From Tamarix chinensis (lineage: Eukaryota > Streptophyta > Magnoliopsida > Caryophyllales > Tamaricaceae), in assembly GCA_030549775.1 (NCBI GenBank), contig CM060175.1:16722212-16786211 (forward strand): a stretch of 64,000 nt of DNA. Reading direction: 5' to 3'. The notes beneath the pieces are model-generated. The model was given only the letters and a program-made list of their open reading frames with translations, was not told the DNA's origin and did no database searches. Shown piece by piece: positions 23,468-34,199 of the stretch. Each line of letters begins with the position of its first letter. Within the stretch, counting starts at the first letter, position 1. The position numbers were made by a program, and so were the translations under genes.

Positions 23468-23840
23468 TTCAATGCTAGTATTATTATTTTATATAGGGTC
23501 AAAACTCTATTGTGCCTATTTTGAATTATAGTAGTGGTATTATAAATATCAAGTCTTATTATTATTAATATTATAATTATTTTTATCATTAGCATTTATT
23601 ATTATTATCATTATTATTATTATTATTATTTAATAAGTTTATTATTATTCTACCCTACTTCATTTTATCTTCAAATATTATCCTTACTATTATTACCATT
23701 ATGATTATTATCATTTTTGTAATATTATTATGGTTTTATCATTATTATTATTACTACTACTATTTCATTATTATTATTATTACTAAATTTTATTATTAAA
23801 GTTACTAATATTATCATTGATATTATTTTTGGTATTTTTG
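23180..23840. repeat. TTA-type microsatellite region of LTR E
   Basis: Many short (TTA)n and (ATT)n runs, longest near 23429-23468. They are separated by unique phrases such as GGGTCGAAGCCCTATTATAT that recur in K at the same place. Confidence 0.9.
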
Positions 23841-23977
23841 CTATTAGTATTTTAGTATATTATCAAAATCCTAGTCTTAGAGTAAGTTAGCAATTAATAG
23901 TATTTTTAATAGGAGGGAATCTAATTCTAGTTTTTCTCTCATATTGGTGAGACCAATCAAAATCCTAAGAAGTTGTA

Positions 23978-23989
23978 GGAGCGTGCTCC
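23978..23989 (+). promoter_or_regulatory. Conserved inverted repeat in LTR E
   Basis: Perfect GGAGC-GT-GCTCC. The donor-like GGTAAGG that follows it in other copies is absent (GTCGTTACTAAGG). Confidence 0.6.
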
Positions 23990-24330
23990 AAGACCGGTGT
24001 CGTTACTAAGGCCTTATGTGTGTTGATGTGCATTATATGTTTTATGTGCTTTATATTCTATGTTTATCATTATAATTATTTCGTATGTGGCATGAAGTGG
24101 AGTTGAAGTATGTTTTTATATGGCATGTGTATTATGTATATATGATGAAATATTATGGTATCTGATGTTATGTGTTGTGACCCTATAAGACATGCATGTG
24201 AGGATGTATAAAAGTGGTATTGTGTGGGAAAAGGTTGAAAATGGAAAAGGGGAATAAGATGACAAGGGATGTGAGTTGACCTATGTATTTTAATGATCCA
24301 TGAATGGAAGAATAAAATGGAAAATTTAGG

Positions 24331-24840
24331 ATTTTGTGTGGAAGAATCTAATTTATGGTTTTGTATTAGAGAATCTAATTTATGGTTTTGTATAGGAGAA
24401 TCTAATTTATGGTTTTATATGGGAGAATCTAATCTATGATTCTATATTGGAGAATTTAATCTATGGTGTGACATGGGAGAATCTAATCTATGGTGTAACA
24501 TAAAAGAATCTAATCTATGGTTTATATGGATTGAATTTAGGGTTTTGTGTGGAGAAACCTTGGGTTTTGTGTTGAGTCAATTTAGGGTTTTGTATGAAGG
24601 AATCTTGGGTTTTGCATGAAATAATTTAGGGTTTTGTATAGATAGACTTAAGATTTTGCATGGTAGATTTTATGGTGTTGCATGGGAGAATCTAAACTAG
24701 GCTTTGGCATAGATGAATCTTGGGTTTTGCATGGAGGAATTTAGGGTTTTGTATGGATGAATCTAGGGTTTGCATGGGTGATTCTAAGGTTTTCACGTGG
24801 GAGTTTTAAGGTTTGCATGAAAATTTTTGAAAGTTTGTAT
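24331..24840 (+). repeat. Telobox-like tandem array in LTR E
   Basis: About 500 bp of roughly 27-30-bp units of the type GGAGAATCTAATTTATGG + TTTTGTAT, grading into TTTAGGGTTTTGTATGG, that is TAGGGTTT, the reverse telobox. It is equivalent to 20998-21238 in the opposite orientation. Confidence 0.85.
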
Positions 24841-25287
24841 GGGGAGTTTAGCATCTGCATGGGAGTAAAGTTTACGTATGAAAAGTTCATTTGGGGTGTA
24901 AGGAAGGTAATGTAAGTGTTGTTTGGGTGTTTGAACACTTTAGATGAAAAATAGTACTGGAATTTTGGGGTGTTAGACATGGCATACAAGGCATACAAAA
25001 CACATTACATATATAAGGCCTTAGTTACACCCTATAAGAGGAAAAAACTAAAGATTAGATTTCCTCCTACCAAAAATACTATTATTTCCTAATTTATTCT
25101 AAGATTAGGGTTTTAGATAAAATAATAATATAATAATAGTAACACTAATTAAATACTAATTTTGCTAAAGAAAAAGTAATAATAGTAATATTGAAAAGGG
25201 TGATAATATAAGGTTTGAATATTTTACCCTAATAATAATAATAATGATACTAATGATAATAATGATAATAATAATAATAACAACAAC

Positions 25288-25322
<35 letters not shown>

Positions 25323-25446
25323 CATAATTCAAAATAAATGTGAAATAAGGGCTTCGACCCTTCACCAAAATAATAATAATAATAATAATATAATCAAAAT
25401 AAAAAATAGAATAGGGCTTCGGCCCTCCATAGCAATAATAATAACA

Positions 25447-25447
25447 T

Positions 25448-25536
<89 letters not shown>

Positions 25537-25560
25537 ATAATAATAATAATAATAATAATA
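25447..25560. repeat. Long (AGT)n and (AAT)n microsatellite in G's 3' LTR
   Basis: About 29 uninterrupted AGT units followed by about 9 AAT units. K has a (TAC)n run at the equivalent place on the other strand (51480-51533). Confidence 0.95.
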
Positions 25561-26262
25561 CATAATATTCTAAAAGATGGAAATATAATAAAATTAAATA
25601 ATTAAAGCTTGTATAAATAGGGTAAAAGGGTTGAGAGCGTTTAAGGTACCACCTTAGGTTGGTGGTGACGGGCGGGACCGACAGTAGTGTACGGCGGCGG
25701 TGGCTAGAAAAAGAGAAAAAAAGAGAGATAGTTGAGTGCTGGGAAAAGGAGAGGGAGAAAGAGGATAGAAGTTGGGGTATTTATGGTTGCCTAGATGGAG
25801 AGGAGTAGAATGAGGGTGCCAGCGCAGCCAAAGGTGGTGGCGCACTGCAGCAGTGGTGGTGGCCAAGAGTGGAGGAAAGAGAAAAAGAGAGGAGTAGAGG
25901 GATTAAGGGGAAAAGAAGGGTAGAGGGAGGTAGAGGAAAGTCTGTAGAGCATTTTGGGAGGTGTAGGAGGCGGTGGTTATGGCAGGAGTGGTGGCTAATA
26001 GTGGTGCGAAAGGCGACGAAAGTGAAAGGAAGGGTTGATTGAGGAGGTGACTTTGCTCGGCTAGGGTGGCTTGTGTAAGGCAAATCAAGGTAGAATGGAT
26101 GTGCAGTTAGGTAGAGGGTGATGCACAGAGTGGTCCTATGGGTGGTTCTAACAGCAGTGTCAGACGATGGCGACAGGAGGGGCATCTGAAATGGCAGTGG
26201 CGCACGAGAATAGATTTATCGGTTTCGCGGAAAAAAGGGTCGAGTCCAAGCTAGTTAGGGGG

Positions 26263-26270
26263 TATTTATA
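26263..26270 (-). promoter_or_regulatory. TATA box of G's 3' LTR
   Basis: TATAAATACCCC on the minus strand, about 575 bases into the LTR. Confidence 0.65.
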
Positions 26271-26844
26271 AGCTAAAGAAGGGGATAAGGTCAAAGGGAA
26301 GATGGGAGGATAGGGCAGGTAGGTTAGGGTTCACTGGCGGTGACGGCAGGCCAACGCACGACTGTGTCGTGGCCTCCAATTAACCAAGGAAAAGAAGAGA
26401 TCATGCAAGAATAGGGGAGGTGTGGTTGGGTCAAAATGGCTGGCAAGTCAAGGGGAAGGAGAGAGGAGAGAAACGGTCGGTCAATGGGGCATGGCTAGCG
26501 ACAACAATTTCGGGCTGTTGCAGGTCAACCGGGGAGGGAAGAAGAAAGAAGAAGGAGAAGAAGGGGGGTGCGTGGACTAGGCGCTGGGGAGAAGAAGAAA
26601 GGAAAGAAAAAAAAAAAAGAAAACAGGACCGGGCGACAGGGTTAAGAACAGGGTCAAAATTCGGCGCAATAGGTTGCACCAAAGGAGAAAAAGATAAGGG
26701 GAGATTTGGGTCGCGGGCTGGCCCAAGTCGGGGAAAGGATGAAGAAAAATAAAAGAAGAAGAAGGAAAAAGGAAGAAAAAGAAAGAAAAGAAAGAAAGAA
26801 AAAGGCCAAAATTTCTACAATTAGGGTTTTTGGGCATTTTATTA

Positions 26845-26856
26845 CTACCCCCTTAA
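26845..26856 (-). promoter_or_regulatory. Polypurine tract of G
   Basis: Minus strand TTTTTAAGGGGGTAG directly before the LTR start. It is preceded by CTTCGGGGACGACATATG, the usual end of chromovirus pol (GGGGACGA followed by an A/G run). Confidence 0.75.
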
Positions 26857-26989
26857 AAACATATGTCGTCCCCGAAGTCTCCCGTAGCTTCCTAAGGTTA
26901 AGGCTAGAACATCCTAAGTGGGAAAGAATACCACACTAACACCAATACTTATATCAACTACCTCCTTAAAAACAAACTTAACAAGAAAG

Positions 26990-27210
26990 ATCGAGCCTAC
27001 AGCAAAAATATCGGGATACACTTTTCAGATGTCCTTCTCGGTTTCCAAGGTAGCTTCTTCAGTCCTATGTCGACTCTATAAGATCTTGACAAGAGGAACT
27101 ACACTCATGCGGGTCTTTCATAGCTTGGTGTTGAGGATTCGCACAGGTCGCTCTTTGTAGGTCAAAGAATCATCTAGCTCTACTTCGTATGGTCGGATCA
27201 CATGGGATGG
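26990..27210 (-). pseudogene. Chromodomain end of G pol
   Basis: Reading the minus strand from about 27205: SHVIRPYEVELDDSLTYKER, then PVRILNTKL, stop, KTRMSVVPLVKIL, stop, SRHRTEEATWETEKD, stop, KVYPDIF. This is the typical C-terminus of Tekay/Del-type pol, where the chromodomain (EEATWE signature) is fused to integrase and is thought to steer integration to methylated-histone chromatin. Three stop codons interrupt it, all in one frame. Confidence 0.85.
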
Positions 27211-28495
27211 ATCAACGACATACTTTCATAGCTGAGAGATGTGGAAAACATTATGGACTTGTGCCAACTCTAGAGGAAGATCCAATCGGTTATTAACTTC
27301 GCCCACACGTCAAGGATCTCACAGGGGCCAATATAACTAGGGCTCAGCTAGCCCTTTCTGCCAAACCTTTGCACCCCCTTTGTGGGTGAAACCCTCAGCA
27401 ATACTTTATCCCCTGGCTCAAAATTACTATCCCAGCATCTCTGATTAGCATAACTCTATTTTCTCTCATTTGATCCTAAATTTGGCAGACTTGCCTAGTC
27501 ATCTCTTCAATCATCTCGAAACCCAATACTACTGTCTCGCTGATGTCACTCTAGCACAAGGGAGTCCTGCATTTTCGTCCATACAAAGCCTCAAAGGGAG
27601 CCATCCCTATGCTACCATGGTAGCTGTTGTTATATGAAAACTCAATCAAATGCAACTGTTCCTCCCAACAAGCCTGGAAATCCATCACACAAGCTCTCAA
27701 CATATCCTCTAGGGTCTGTATGGTCCTCTCCGTATGTCCATCCGTGGTAGGGTGGAAAGTTGTGCTCATCTTCAACTTAGTCCCCAAAACTTCCTACAGC
27801 TTTCCCCAAAAATGAGAGAGAAACCTTGAATCCCTATCTGAAATGATATCCTCTGGAACCCCATGACGACTAACCACGAACTTCATATAGGCACTCGCTA
27901 ACTGATCCATACTCCACGTGGACTTTATAGGGAAAAATACGGTTGACTTAGTCAATCTGTCTACAATAACTCAAATAGTAGCACAGCTACTTCAGGTCCT
28001 CAATAAACCACTGACGAAATCCATAGAAATGGAGTTTTATTTCCACCTTGGCACCTCCAAATACTGAAGTAACCCTACTGGTCTCTGATGCTCAATCTTA
28101 ACCTTTTGAAACACTAGACACAGAGATACGAACCCTACCACTCCCTACTTCATGCGGGGCCACCAATACACCTTTTTAAGGTCTTTATATAACTTAGATC
28201 CTCCTGGGTGGACTAATTAAGGAGTCTGATGTCCTTCTTCCATAATACGATGCTTCAACTCTGGACAAATTTGGGGTACACACCAAAGACCCTTGAATCG
28301 AATGCTGCCATCCTCGTGAATTTTGAATCCCTCCGCTTAGCCTTCCTGCATCTTCTGTCTAATCCTTTCTAGCTTGACATCTCCCCCTCGCCAGCTCGGA
28401 TCTCCTCAAATATGGTGGGAGTGAGTGTCAGGGCGCTCATACAGGCCTCAAGGTCTCCTTACTGAATCATTTCGATCTCCAGATTTGACAATTCC
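27210..28495 (-). pseudogene. Integrase region of G pol
   Basis: The integrase inserts the element cDNA into the genome. Visible in sense: VYWWPRM and CLVFQKVK (zinc-binding module, second Cys of CLVCQ replaced by Phe), [31 protein letters not shown]. Then at 27551-27787 come [20 protein letters not shown] with the catalytic-type Glu, [40 protein letters not shown] and CRTPLC. Many stops and at least one frame change. The domain was cut from RNase H by insertion D (TSD CTTAT at 28496-28500). Confidence 0.88.
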
Positions 28496-28602
28496 CTTAT
28501 TGTAACACCCCCAAATTTACTACTGAAAAATTTCGTTTAAATCAAAAAGGTTTAGCGGAAGCGAAAGAATTAAAACCATAAACTTGGGGGTATTACCGCC
28601 CC

Positions 28603-28646
28603 ACTTAGTACTAGACTGGTTCACTCCTACCGTTCCGATACTAAGT
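28603..28646 (-). other. Conserved LTR-terminal hairpin in D
   Basis: ACTTAGTA (28603-28610) and TACTAAGT (28639-28646) are perfect complements with a 28-base loop, about 100 bases from the LTR end. Confidence 0.65.
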
Positions 28647-29173
28647 GCTAAGGCTAAACTAAACAATCATTAAGTAAGAGTCATCAAAACATAGGTCCAT
28701 AGTTAACATAGATCATTCACGAAAAAATGAGTCAACAACAGTTAAAATATCGTTTAGGATTACAACTTAAGAGTACTGTTTCAAAACAAGAAGCGTATAC
28801 AAAATATAGCTAAATAAAACAAAACCCAAGGGACCAATATCCGGACCGCCTACTCACTCAAGTCAAGCCATCCACCCCAATTTAGTAACTGATCAAAACC
28901 TGCATAGGAGGTCTGCTCCCCACCATCAGTGGATCATCACAGGACCCATTCAACCAAGGTAGTATCAGTACAAGTCCAATACTGAGTAAGGGCGCAGGTG
29001 CGCTAAGGCCAAGTATCCAATCATACCACATAACACACATAGCACAATCATATAGGCAACATGCGAGAACACGCAAGATAAGGCCTGAATACTTTTCTGG
29101 TGACTTATTTTTTTATTCTCATTAATAATATGTTCATTCCACACATATTCTTAAATAGTCCATGTGAGTGCGG

Positions 29174-29605
29174 GAGCCCCACTATTATAGCCGGTGGACC
29201 GGAAGATAAGCGCACAGGGCAGAATGCCTCTGATCCACTATTATTGCCGGTGGACCGGAAAGTAAACGCACAGGGCAGAACGCCTCTGATCCACTATTAT
29301 TTGCCGGTAGACCGGGCTGGCCCCGACTCACATGGTGTTTCACTTTAAGTACTTAGTATCTTTCCCATGGATTAACTTATTCATTTGGTTTGTCGAGCAC
29401 GAGATCCCCCACTATTATAGCCGGTGGACCGGAAGATAAACGCACAAGGCAGAACGCCTCTGATCCACTATTATTGCCGGTGGACCGGAAAATAAACGCA
29501 CAGGGCAGAACGCCTCTGATCCGCTATTATTGCCTGTGGACCGGAAAATAAACTCACAGGGCAGAACGCCTCTGATCCACTATTATTTGCTAGTGGACCG
29601 GACTG
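29174..29605 (-). repeat. 56-bp minisatellite of LTR D
   Basis: Units of about 56-57 bp: CCACTATTATTGCCGGTGG + ACCGG + AAAATAAACGCACAGGGC + AGAACGCCTCTGAT. Two clusters (29174-29325, about 2.7 units; 29405-29605, about 3.5 units) are separated by a single-copy spacer containing CATGGTGTTTCACTTTAAGT. Cleanest form of the family minisatellite together with M. Confidence 0.92.
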
Positions 29606-30800
29606 GGCTCGACTCAACATCTTTCGCTTTACGTGATTAATGTCTTATCCGTGTCTTATTGAATCACACTCCGCCCTTGACATGCATGTCCACAATGTTC
29701 TACTATTTTCTTTTCAAGCAGGCCCATCCCATATGTTGAGACGCTTGCACCCCTTATCACACCCCGACATTCTTTCCCCTATGCTCACACCTAATGAAAG
29801 ACCAACTCCTGTGAGTATAAGTCAAGCCCAACACCCTATGACATTGACCTCGCCTACTCTCAACCTCTAGGGTTTTCCCCTTGGAAACCCTAGTTGGACC
29901 TATGTAGCCCAACTTCTTCTCACTTACCTCGCCATTACTTGTTCTTCACCCCACATCTCACCCTTATTAGGTCAAACCCCAAGGCATATCACTTTACTCC
30001 TCGATCTCGCATGTGACCGGCAAAACCCTAGTTGGCCACATCAAACCCTAGCACCTTACTTCTTCCACAAGTAACCTCTCTCTTTTCATCCCCAAGTCTC
30101 TTCTTTCGCATGGAAAAACCCATACTCACCCTTGGTATGATGATTTCACACTCTTAACCCATACTCCACCCCTCCTTAATCATTCTCACTTTCGTACTCC
30201 CCAAGTATTCACTCTCTTACCGAAACCCTAGTTAGGCCCCTTATGCACCCTTCGTACCAACCTACGTACTATTTTCACCCCAAGTCTCCAATCACTCCAC
30301 AACTCTCTCATTCTCTTATTTACACCCAAATTCAACTTTTCTCACGTAAGACACACCCCCATGCAAGAGTTAGTCACCTCATGCAAACGCCCCAAGTCAC
30401 CATGCAGATTTTAAGGCCCCCATGCATGGTTCCCAACTTTCATTTACTTTGGACATTCTTCTCACTCAAAACTTCTCTCATGGATTATGAGGCACTTTGG
30501 TCAACCCCATATCCCCCTTAATGGTCTCACTTCCCATTCCCCATCTTATTATTCTTTTAGCCCCATTTTATAATACCGAAACCCTAGCATGCATGTCCTA
30601 GAGGGTCATATCAATACATCATAAATATCACACATAAAACATGCCATACTCAAGTCATAGAAAGCACACATGACGTACCTCAAATTCCAAGCTGCACTAC
30701 ACATGAGACAAGTTATCCATAAATCATATAATACACATTAGCATGGTATACACAACAATCAACACATCACATCACACATAGCACAAGGCCATAGCTTCGT

Positions 30801-30837
30801 CCTTACCTAAGGCGATGCCGGGCTTGGAGCACGCTCC
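30801..30837 (-). promoter_or_regulatory. Inverted repeat and donor-like site in LTR D
   Basis: Minus strand GGAGCGTGCTCC (30826-30837, perfect) is followed by AAGCCCGGCATCGCCTTAG and GTAAGGACG, with donor GTAAGG at 30801-30806. With the acceptor-like AG at 28900-28901 it would define an intron of about 1905 bases. Confidence 0.5.
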
Positions 30838-31539
30838 TCTAACTCCTTAGGGCTTTGGTCGGGGTTACCTATAAAAGGGGGAAAATGCTAAGTATTAGTT
30901 TCCCTTGAAAGTACCATCAACCCTTTATTCTAGTTTAGGATTAAGGTTCTTATCCCTAGAGGGGGTATTATACAAAAGCTAGGGTTTTTATCTTAAATTT
31001 AGTATATTAAACCTTACTAGTCAAAATGTATTTATTTTGGCATTTATTATTATCCTTGTTTTATTAGACCCGTTAGTTCTAATCTTGTAGTAATAAGGTT
31101 TATGCTAACTATAGGAAAATAGTGTTAGTATTAATAAAATAGTGACACTAATTTCTAGTGATAGAAACCCTAGCGTTTTAAGGCCAAGTCTATTAATGGT
31201 GTTATAGTTGAAATGATAATATTACAAAGTCACAATACTACAAGTAAACTATTCCTAAGGGTGATAATGATAATAGTTGTATTTTCTTGAATAATACAAG
31301 GGTTCAAATGCTTTTGGTTCCAATAATAAGGTAGTGATAGTAGTAATAATAGTAATAGCTAATAATAGTACCATAGTAATGAGGTTAGGGTTAAAAGCAT
31401 TAGGGGTAATGTTAAGTGGTATGGTAATAAGGTTCAAGTACTCTTCTTAGTTAACAACCCCATGATATTCACTAGCTTGAGTTAAGTAACATGGATAAGA
31501 ACAAAAGTAGTATTATTATTAGCAAAATGATAAGGGTGT

Positions 31540-31542
31540 TAA

Positions 31543-31583
<41 letters not shown>

Positions 31584-31585
31584 CC
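31540..31585. repeat. (AAT)n microsatellite in LTR D
   Basis: About 14 AAT units within a wider AAT/ATA-rich stretch (31500-31890). Asn-rich frames here are artefacts. Confidence 0.95.
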
Positions 31586-31919
31586 TAGTAGTAACAATAA
31601 TAACAACCAAGTAAGGTTAAGCAACAATAATAATAACCATAGTAAGGATAATAGAAATTATAATAATGTTAATAATAATATTAATATTAATAATCATAAA
31701 AATAAAACTAAAGTTAAGTATAATAGAAGTTAGGGTTCAAAAGGGTGCTACTATTGGTAAAAATGATAACTTTAATAACAGAGATCATAATATTAGTGAT
31801 AATAATAATAAAAGTAATACTACTAATAATAATAAAAGGAATAATAATAATAATGATAATAATAAGTATACTAATATTACTATTAGTTAAACTTAGTAGT
31901 AGCTTTATAAAAGAAAGGT

Positions 31920-33090
31920 TAAGGTTTGGGATGAGTGGAAGACCACCAAGGGTCGATGGTGGTCCGGCAGCGGCGCGTGGCGGCGACGGCGGCGGCGGTA
32001 GAGGAGGAGAAGAGAGGGAAAGATGGAGGTGGTGGTTAGATGGGAGGAGAAAAGAAGAAGTTTGAGGTGAGGGAGGAGTCAGTAGGGAAAGGGGAGTGGA
32101 ATGAGGGTGGTGGCGTGACAGGGGTGGCGGCGCGCGATGGTTGACGCGGCGGCCGAGGGTGGTGGAGAGTGGTGGAAAATGGGGGAGGTAGAAGGAGAGG
32201 GAGGCAAGAGGAGGTGAATTTGTGGGAAGGTAGGGGAGGGTCTGCTGGATATTTTGGAGGGTGGTGGAGGCTTGGTAGAGGCGGAGATAGGTGGCGGAAG
32301 GCGGCGCAAGGGGCGGCGATGGCTGAAGGTGGTGGTTTCGGGATGGAGACTTTGCACGGCTAGGGCGGCACGTGCAGGGCAAGGCGGAGGGTGGTGGTGG
32401 CTTGGTTTCATCGAGGGAGTTGCAGGGAAGATCCCGGTGTGCAGAGGTGGCAGCGGCGGTCACCGGTGGCGGCGGAAAGCTCGTCTTTTTGAGGCGGCGG
32501 AGAGGCAGGGTTTCGGGGCAAAATCAAAAGAGGAGGCTGATTATGGCTGCCAAAAGGGGGTATTTATAGGCAATTGGGAGGGAAAAATGACAAGGGAAGA
32601 AGGAGACGAGCGAGGCAGGTGTGGCAGGACCACCGGCCGGCGGTGCAGTCTTGCCATGGCAGGTTAGGTCGGGGAGGGGGAGAGGAAAAGGGAAAAAGAT
32701 GGGCACGCGGGAAGGGGAGAGATGGGCTTGTTGGGGTCGAGAAAGGGAAAGAAAATGATGGGAAGGGTAGGGGAGGGTAGTCGGCGCTGGGCTAGTGGTT
32801 GTCGGTGAGATTCGGGGTTGCAGGGTCGAGTTGCAGGTCGGGGAAGAAGGGGGGCGACTGGACCGGTCGGTCCAGGGGAAAAAGAAAAGAAAAAAAAGGA
32901 GAAGGACCGGCCGACCTAGGCAAGGGAGCAGGCTAACGCGCGAGATAGGCCAGGGAGGAAGGGAGATTTGGGCCGACGGGCTGGCCAAAACCGGGGGGTC
33001 ATGAGAAGAAAAAAAATAAGTAAAGGAGGAAGAAAGGAAAAAAGAAAAGAAAGGAGAAAAGGAAAAAGGAAAATGGGAAATGATAAAATG
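31920..33090 (-). repeat. Purine-rich tract of LTR D with TATA box
   Basis: G/A-rich on the plus strand, so polypyrimidine in sense. TATAAATA lies on the minus strand at 32561-32568, followed by CCCCC, 838 bases into the LTR. Gly/Arg-rich open frames of up to about 250 codons lie here on both strands and are compositional. Confidence 0.8.
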
Positions 33091-33411
33091 GTTGGGTTGG
33101 GGGTATTTGGTCTTTATTGTTTATATATTTAATTTAAATATTTAATTTTTAATAATAATTATTTTAAGTATAATAACCAAATTCATTTTTTTAAAATTAA
33201 TTAGGCTATTTTGGATAAATTATCATTAACTTCCATTTTAATTAGTAAAATGTCCAAAATTTTCTAAATAACTTATTTATTATTTTCTCCTTATTTTTCC
33301 TCAATTAATTTCCTCTTTATTTAATGAAGTAATTTATTTTCTTAATTTTCCCTAATAAATCACTATTTTGCCATAATTCCTAAATTAGGATTTTTGGGGT
33401 ATTTCACTTAT

Positions 33412-34113
33412 CATTCGGTCAGCAACTACACAACACAGTGCACAATGCGAGATCTTTCTACTCAGGGCATCTACAACTACGTTGGCCTTACTCTCATGGT
33501 AGGTCAACTCGATATCGTAGTCCTTAACAAGCTCTAGCCACTTTCTCTACCACAAGTTGAGTTCCTTCTGAGTGAAAATGTACTTAAGGCTCTTGTGGTT
33601 TGTAAAGAATTTGCATTTTGCCCCATATAGATAGTGCCTCCAAATCGTCAAAGCAAAGCCACAACAGCTAACTCTAGGTCATGTGTAGGATAATTCTATT
33701 CATGCTTCTTTAATTTTTGGGAGGCATAAGTGACTACTCTAACCTTTTGCATCAACACACATCCTAGCTCATGCTTGGATGCATCACTATAAATCTCAAA
33801 CTCTTATGTACCCTCTGGTAGGTTCAACACAGGCGCAGTGGTTAGCCGCCTCTTTAACTCTTGGAATGCTTATTCACAAGTTTCATCCCACTAGAACTTT
33901 GTAGAATTCTTCACGAGATTAGTTAGTGGTTGGGCAATTTTGGAGAAATTCTGCACAAATCTTATGTAATACCCGACTAAACCTAGGAAAATCCAAATCT
34001 CTATAACACTCGTGAGAGGTTTCCACTCTGTGATCGCCACGATCTTGGATGGGTCCATAGTCACTCCTCCAGATGATACAATGTGACCAAGGAAAGCCAC
34101 TTCCTAGAGCCAA
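33412..34113 (-). pseudogene. RNase H region of G pol
   Basis: Sense from 34113: LGHIVSSGGVTMDPSKIVAI, TEWKPL, FLGLVGYYIRFVQNFSKIA and QPLTNL (the RT-RNase H connection). Then come RNase H features readable across stops down to 33420, ending with a VVDALSRK-like phrase at the tether to integrase. It removes element RNA from the RNA-DNA hybrid. The D insertion follows immediately. Confidence 0.85.
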
Positions 34114-34199
34114 AATCCACTCTTAGACCACTTTGCATACAAGCGATGCTCTCTCAGTAAGGTCAGAATGGTGCGTAGGTGTTGTTCATGCTCCTCATT

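Larger units (their letters stand above)
21474..24977 (+). mobile_element. E: internally deleted solo LTR nested in G's 3' LTR
   Basis: Start TGAAAAGCCCCGAAAATT at 21474, end TTTTGGGGTGTTAGA at 24977. The TSD is CATGG on both sides (21469-21473 and 24978-24982), perfect. Length is 3504 bp. It has the AT-rich start, polypyrimidine tract, TATA box, TTA microsatellites, inverted repeat and telobox-like array, but jumps from GAAAAATAGTACTGG directly to the terminal motif. The minisatellite, acceptor region and hairpin present in full copies (about 1.5 kb) are therefore missing, although both ends and the TSD remain. Confidence 0.85.
19355..26844 (-). repeat. 3' LTR of G, interrupted by E
   Basis: Starts TGTAACACCTCAAAATTCAC, ends GGGCATTTTATTA (sense start TG decayed to TA), directly against the polypurine tract. 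Its own length is about 3.98 kb after removing E and one TSD copy. It carries the terminal hairpin region (19430-19475), an acceptor-like TGTGTAG|GTGGG on the minus strand near 19795, minisatellite, telobox-like array, microsatellites, purine-rich tract 25660-26810 and TATA box. The donor and inverted-repeat block of the other LTRs is missing next to the E insertion. Confidence 0.85.
28501..33406 (-). mobile_element. D: 4.9-kb solo LTR inserted in G pol
   Basis: Plus strand TGTAACACCCCCAAATTTAC at 28501 to TTTTTGGGGTATTTCA at 33406, 4906 bp. The TSD is CTTAT on both sides (28496-28500 and 33407-33411), perfect. All family landmarks are present in minus sense: TATA, microsatellite, inverted repeat, donor, minisatellite, acceptor and hairpin. 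No gag or pol and no second LTR. It is the closest relative of M (a few differences per 100 bases by eye) and the best-preserved full-length copy in the window. Confidence 0.93.

Noticed and set aside
29174..29605. CRISPR-like array of regularly spaced repeats
   Set aside because: Units are contiguous tandem copies without unique spacers, in plant nuclear DNA inside an LTR.
31714..32667. Frames of up to 249 codons (minus) and 137 codons (plus) in D
   Set aside because: G/A-rich tract and microsatellite of LTR D. The frames run from a repeat into a composition-biased region and have no homologue I recognise.
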